Made by a program: the position numbers and the translations under genes
NCBI GenBank assembly: GCA_964358485.1
Contig: CAYHPY010000035.1
Location: 1 to 33,530, forward strand
From: CAYHPY01 sp964358485
Lineage (GTDB): Bacteria > Elusimicrobiota > Elusimicrobia > UBA1565 > UBA9628
Reading direction: 5' to 3'
Length of the DNA stretch: 33,530 nucleotides
Notes under the pieces: generated by a model
The model's database searches: none
What the model saw: the letters and a program-made list of their open reading frames with translations, nothing else
Told to the model about the DNA's origin: nothing
In this document: piece after piece, positions 29,906 to 33,530 of the stretch
Layout: each line of letters starts with the position of its first letter
Position numbering within the stretch: the stretch's first letter is position 1

Positions 29906-32077
29906 ATGAGGTGGCTGAGAACCGGGCTCTTTCCGAAATTCCTGATCGTCATGGGGATTTTGGCCATCCTGCCGGTCACCTATCTGGGTTTCTACGTCGT
30001 CAACAAGAGCCGCGCCGGGATGCAGGAGGCGGTGCTGGAACTGCATCGGAAGGTGGCCGAGCGCATGGCGTTGGAGGTGTCCAATTACTTCAAGGTCAAC
30101 GAGGACAAGCTGGCCTTCGCCTTGGCCTCGCTCCAGAAGGACATGGCCTGGACCGACAAGCAGGAACTGCTCAAGACCTTGATCGACACCCACCCGAACA
30201 TCATCGAGATTTCCATCATCAATCCGAAGGGCGGGGAGGTGGTGAAGGTCTACAACCCGGACCTGTCTTCCAGCGGGGAGCTGGTGCAGCGGACCGAGCA
30301 GGAGGGCTTCAAGCGTTTCTCGGAGGCCCGCCAAAAGTTGATGCTCCTGCAGGAAGCCGACCGGACGATGGAGCTCTATTACCCCATGGGCCCGGTGGCC
30401 GCGATCCGGGTCCTGGTGAGCCTTCGCTCCTTGGCCGAGGGGATCGGCGAGGAGCGGGTCAAGGGGACGGGTTTCTGCGTCCTGGTGGGGCGGGACGGGC
30501 GGCCGCTCTTTTATCCCAAGGAAAAGGTGCACGATAAGTTTTTGGCGGAGTTTCCGCGGCTGAGCATCGTGAGCTCGTCTTTGCAGGCCAACTCGGTCGG
30601 GTGGGGGGAGTTCAAGGACGAGAGCGGCGGGCGTTGGGTGTGGGCCTACGCGCCCGTGCCCGTGCTCTCGGGCGCCATGATCATTCTTCAGCCCTATGAA
30701 GAAGCCTACAACGCCGCGCTCCAGCTGAGGAAGGCGTCCTTCCTGGTCCTCATCGCGGTGGCGGCGATCGCGCTTTTGGCCGCGACCGTCATGGCCCGGC
30801 GGCTGACCTCGCCCCTGTTGGCCATCTCCCACAGCGCCGAGGCGGTCTCGCGCGGGGACTTCTTGACCAGCGTGGACATCGACACCGGCGACGAGCTCCA
30901 GGACCTGGCCGACACCTTCAACCGGATGACTTCCCAACTGCGCGCCTATTCCGTTTTGCAGGTGGACCGGCTGATCTCCGAGCAGAGAAAGACCGAGGCC
31001 ATCCTGTATTCCTCCAAGGACGGAATCCTGATGCTCGACAAGGAGGGCAAGATCCAGCTGGCCAACCGGATCGCCCGGGAACTGTTGGGGGTGGAATTGG
31101 CGACCGCCCTGGAGGGCAAGCCCGCGGCCGAGGCCCTGCCGGACTCCAAGCTTCGCCAGGCCGTCCTGCAAATCTACCTGGACCCCAAGCCCGACGCCTA
31201 CAAGGAAATCGACCTGTCCACCAAGGAGACGCGGCGCTTCGTGCGGGTCGGGGTCAACCCCGTGGTCACCCCGGGCACCGGCGCGGTCCTGGGGGTGGTC
31301 ACTTCCCTGCGGGACATCACTTTCGAGAAGGAGCTGGAATCCATGAAGGAGGAATTCCTTCATTACATCACCCATGACCTTCGTAATCCGTTGGGCTCGG
31401 CGATGGGTTTCATCGAGGTCCTGCTCAAGGGCCTGGTGGGCGTGCTCAATAAAGACCAGCAGAACATGGTTTCCTCCATCCAGCGCTCCATGAGCCGGCT
31501 GATGTCGATGATCAACAACATCCTGGACATCGCCAAGATGGAGTCCGGCCGCATCCGACTCCAGCTGCAGCCGGTGTCCATGCCGGGGGTGGCCTGCCGG
31601 TCCATGAACATCCTGGAGTCGCTCTACCAGCAGAAAAAGATCGCCGTCTCCATGGAGGCCGCCGAGGAATTCGTCATCCCCCTGGACCCGGACCTCATGG
31701 AGCGGATCTTCACCAATCTTCTGGGCAACGCCATCAAGTACACCCCGGCGGGGGGCAAGATCGTGATCCGCATCGAGGACCAAGGCTCGGCCCTGCGGGC
31801 CTGCGTCGAGGACTCCGGGGAAGGCATCCCGGAATCCTACCGGGAAAAGGTCTTCGAGAAGTTCGAGCAGGTGGCGGGCCAACGAAAGGGCGGGACCGGG
31901 CTGGGCCTGACCATCACGCGCTTTTTCGTCGAGTCCCATCTGGGAAAGATCTGGGTGGAGTCGGAGGTGGGCAAAGGCTCCCGCTTCATGTTCAGCATCC
32001 CGAAAAACCTGACGGTGGACGCCAACGGGGTCGTGAGCGTGGGCGTGGAGGCCGGGGCGGGGGGCGCGGCCGGGTGA
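29906..32077 (+). CDS. Membrane sensor histidine kinase (Cache-HAMP-PAS-HisKA-HATPase)
   Basis: A 723-residue protein. TM1 about 11-31, an extracytoplasmic sensor of Cache type (about 33-270), TM2 about 276-295, HAMP to about 350 (RLTSPLLAISHSAEAVSRGDF), PAS about 365-475, HisKA with H490 in the H-box THDLRNPLGS, and an ATPase domain with the N-box (NLLGNAIKYTP, about 602), G1 DSGEGI (about 635), F-box FEKFEQV and G2 GTGLGL. All catalytic boxes are intact. No response regulator is present in the window, so the partner is elsewhere. The C-terminal tail is Gly/Ala-rich. The Shine-Dalgarno is weak. The stop overlaps the next start by four bases (GTGA), so kinase and LysM/FecR protein are made together. 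Confidence 0.95.
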   Translation: MRWLRTGLFPKFLIVMGILAILPVTYLGFYVVNKSRAGMQEAVLELHRKVAERMALEVSNYFKVNEDKLAFALASLQKDMAWTDKQELLKTLIDTHPNIIEISIINPKGGEVVKVYNPDLSSSGELVQRTEQEGFKRFSEARQKLMLLQEADRTMELYYPMGPVAAIRVLVSLRSLAEGIGEERVKGTGFCVLVGRDGRPLFYPKEKVHDKFLAEFPRLSIVSSSLQANSVGWGEFKDESGGRWVWAYAPVPVLSGAMIILQPYEEAYNAALQLRKASFLVLIAVAAIALLAATVMARRLTSPLLAISHSAEAVSRGDFLTSVDIDTGDELQDLADTFNRMTSQLRAYSVLQVDRLISEQRKTEAILYSSKDGILMLDKEGKIQLANRIARELLGVELATALEGKPAAEALPDSKLRQAVLQIYLDPKPDAYKEIDLSTKETRRFVRVGVNPVVTPGTGAVLGVVTSLRDITFEKELESMKEEFLHYITHDLRNPLGSAMGFIEVLLKGLVGVLNKDQQNMVSSIQRSMSRLMSMINNILDIAKMESGRIRLQLQPVSMPGVACRSMNILESLYQQKKIAVSMEAAEEFVIPLDPDLMERIFTNLLGNAIKYTPAGGKIVIRIEDQGSALRACVEDSGEGIPESYREKVFEKFEQVAGQRKGGTGLGLTITRFFVESHLGKIWVESEVGKGSRFMFSIPKNLTVDANGVVSVGVEAGAGGAAG

Positions 32078-33480
32078 GGGTTTGGGCGGCCGGGGCGGCG
32101 GTCCTTTGGCTTCTGTTGGCCGGTCCGGCCCTGGCCGAGGAATCCGTCGCCCTTCAGAGCGTGACCGTCCGTCCCGGCGACACCTTGTGGGGCATCGCCA
32201 ACACCTATCTCAAGGATCCTAAGAATTGGGACCAGATTCTGGCTTACAACAAGAACCTCGGCTCCGATCCCTCGGCGGCCCTGCCGGGGATGATCCTCAA
32301 GGTCCCGGTCAAGCTCATCCGCGAGGACCTGCGCGCCGCCAAGCTCGTCTATCGGATCAATAAGGTCCTCTTCCGAAAAAAGGAAACGGCCGACTGGCAG
32401 GGGACCCGGGACAACCAGGACGTCTTCAAGAACGATTCGGTGCGGACCTTGGAGGATTCCCGGGCCAAGGTGAAGTTCCTCAACGGCGACATGCTGAGCC
32501 TGGACCCCAACTCCATGGCCATCATCAAGCCCCTCAACAAGGACTACGACGTCGAGCTCAAGGCCGGGGGGGTGTTCGTGGGCAAATCCAAGGTGGTGAC
32601 CGCCTCGGCCAAGATTTATCCCAAGACCCAGGACACGCGCTACTCGGCGGAGGTCAAAAGCGACCTTTCCACGGTCGTGCGGGTCCACCAGGGCCGCGCC
32701 GCCGTCGAGGCCGAGGGCCGGACCGTGGATGTGGCCGCCAACATGGGGACCGAGGTCAAGATGGGCATGGCCCCCGGCGTGCCGGTGGCTTTCGAGCGCC
32801 TGCCGGAGTTCGAGGCGCGGGCCGCGGATTTCGACGAGGCGGTGCGGGTCTCCAAGGCGCAGATCTCCGCGGCGCCCCTGCCGGGAATGGCGGGCGCGGC
32901 GGCCCCGGTCATCCGTCCCAGCGGGGAGCGCGGCCCCGCCGTGGACGCGCGCAACATCAACTTGGACCTCGACAGCCTGCGCGTCGGCCTTCCGGTGTCC
33001 GGGTTCCACATCCAGTTTTCCCGCACGCCGGATTTCACCGACATGGCGCTGGACAAGGTGTACGAGGCCGACGAGAAGGTGGATTTCAAGCGCGACGGCC
33101 TGGCCGCCGGGCGCTACTGGGGCCGGATCGCGATGATCGACCTTCTGGGAACCAAGGGGAAGTATTCCGCCCCTCGGGTGTACTCCTGGGGCGGAACCGC
33201 CGCGCAGGTCAATGCCCCGGCGTCCCCCGCCTCCTCCGTGGTCCTGCTTCGCCCGGCCACCGACGAGACGGTGTCGGCCAAATCCTACCGGGTCATGGGC
33301 CGGGCGCGGGCCGACAACCTGCAGATCAGCGTCAACGGCTCGCCGGCGCGGGTGGACGAGGCGGGGAATTTCGCCGCCTTGCTTTCCCTCAGGGAAGGGA
33401 TCAACGACATCCGGGTCGGCGTCACCAACGCGGCGGGGGAGAACTATTCGATCATTCGGCGCGTGACCTACCGGCCCTAG
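32074..33480 (+). CDS. Secreted LysM-FecR domain protein
   Basis: 468 residues from the GTG that overlaps the kinase stop. Signal peptide 1-21 (ending ALA-EE), LysM at about 29-77 (VTVRPGDTLWGIA through PGMILKVP) for peptidoglycan binding, and a FecR-like beta domain at about 115-235 (DVFKNDSVRTLEDSRAKVKF, VHQGRAAVEAEG). The C-terminal half has beta-sandwich-like segments (FHIQFSRTPDFTD; YRVMGRARADNLQISVNG; GINDIRVGVTNAAG). It probably sits in the periplasm on the cell wall. Coupling to a sensor kinase suggests it may present or modulate an envelope signal; this is inference. Confidence 0.93.
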   Translation: MRVWAAGAAVLWLLLAGPALAEESVALQSVTVRPGDTLWGIANTYLKDPKNWDQILAYNKNLGSDPSAALPGMILKVPVKLIREDLRAAKLVYRINKVLFRKKETADWQGTRDNQDVFKNDSVRTLEDSRAKVKFLNGDMLSLDPNSMAIIKPLNKDYDVELKAGGVFVGKSKVVTASAKIYPKTQDTRYSAEVKSDLSTVVRVHQGRAAVEAEGRTVDVAANMGTEVKMGMAPGVPVAFERLPEFEARAADFDEAVRVSKAQISAAPLPGMAGAAAPVIRPSGERGPAVDARNINLDLDSLRVGLPVSGFHIQFSRTPDFTDMALDKVYEADEKVDFKRDGLAAGRYWGRIAMIDLLGTKGKYSAPRVYSWGGTAAQVNAPASPASSVVLLRPATDETVSAKSYRVMGRARADNLQISVNGSPARVDEAGNFAALLSLREGINDIRVGVTNAAGENYSIIRRVTYRP

Positions 33481-33530
33481 ATTAAATAGACGAGCCGGCA
33501 CCCTGCGTGATATCGTGGGTTACTCCCGGG

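Noticed and set aside
29768..31939. 723-codon open frame antisense to the histidine kinase
   Set aside because: The plus strand encodes a kinase with all catalytic boxes; the antisense frame has no recognisable domain.
31837..33501. 554-codon open frame antisense to the LysM-FecR gene
   Set aside because: Shadow of a clear LysM/FecR coding sequence, rich in Gly/His/Arg as expected for an antisense high-GC frame.

Overview
The window is high-GC bacterial DNA, with most coding sequence strongly biased to C/G in third codon positions. A 5452-residue secreted ORF, small surface proteins with Gly/Ala/Pro-rich N-termini and a LysM/FecR protein beside a sensor kinase suggest a didermic, environmental lineage. 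My best guess is Elusimicrobiota or a relative, from general style only; there is no rRNA or other marker gene to settle it. I see no tRNA, rRNA, CRISPR array, intact transposase, integrase or phage gene.

Layout. (1) Positions 1-16.7 kb: a G-rich and AT-rich leader, then one uninterrupted 16.4-kb gene for a giant envelope protein. It has a signal peptide, PQ-loop-like membrane segments, Pro-rich linkers, very long coiled coils, a beta-rich domain, at least two TolC-like helical modules, and a C-terminal TDP repeat + membrane helix + Arg tail. (2) 16.7-18.9 kb: a more AT-rich, probably acquired island with a two-TM protein, a translationally coupled small protein of the SinR/Cas2-like type, and a NucS-like nuclease; this is a candidate defence module. 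(3) 18.9-27.0 kb: an accessory mosaic with three addiction-type pairs (a RelE/HigB-like toxin with its antidote, a mobile mystery protein A/B pair with a Fic domain, and MazEF). Interleaved are a serine beta-lactamase-family hydrolase, a HAD hydrolase, a DUF1287-like protein, a pRiA4b ORF-3-like protein, an unknown protein and several decayed duplicate fragments. (4) 27.1-28.15 kb: a minus-strand pair, a secreted HNH-like protein and a coupled membrane DnaJ protein. (5) 28.45-33.5 kb: a second surface protein whose N-terminus resembles that of the giant protein, then a membrane histidine kinase overlapping a LysM/FecR protein.

How it fits together. The 19.6-25.7 kb mosaic looks like repeated ectopic duplication and deletion among a few gene ends. 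Copies of the HAD 3' end occur four times, a 500/611-bp block carrying the DUF1287 gene occurs twice, and a mazF scrap forms the 3' end of the fic gene. Both deleted copies near 19.7-20.7 kb have lost an exact multiple of three bases. The addiction pairs have sharp promoters with palindromes over the -10, as expected for autorepression. Several genes start 6-9 nt after a -10-like hexamer with no Shine-Dalgarno, so leaderless transcription is probably common here.

The most unusual signal is a set of perfect inverted repeats inside the two large surface-protein ORFs, mostly in patches whose codon use departs from the rest of the gene. They resemble in-frame palindromic element insertions, and I consider them the best candidate for something undescribed in this window.
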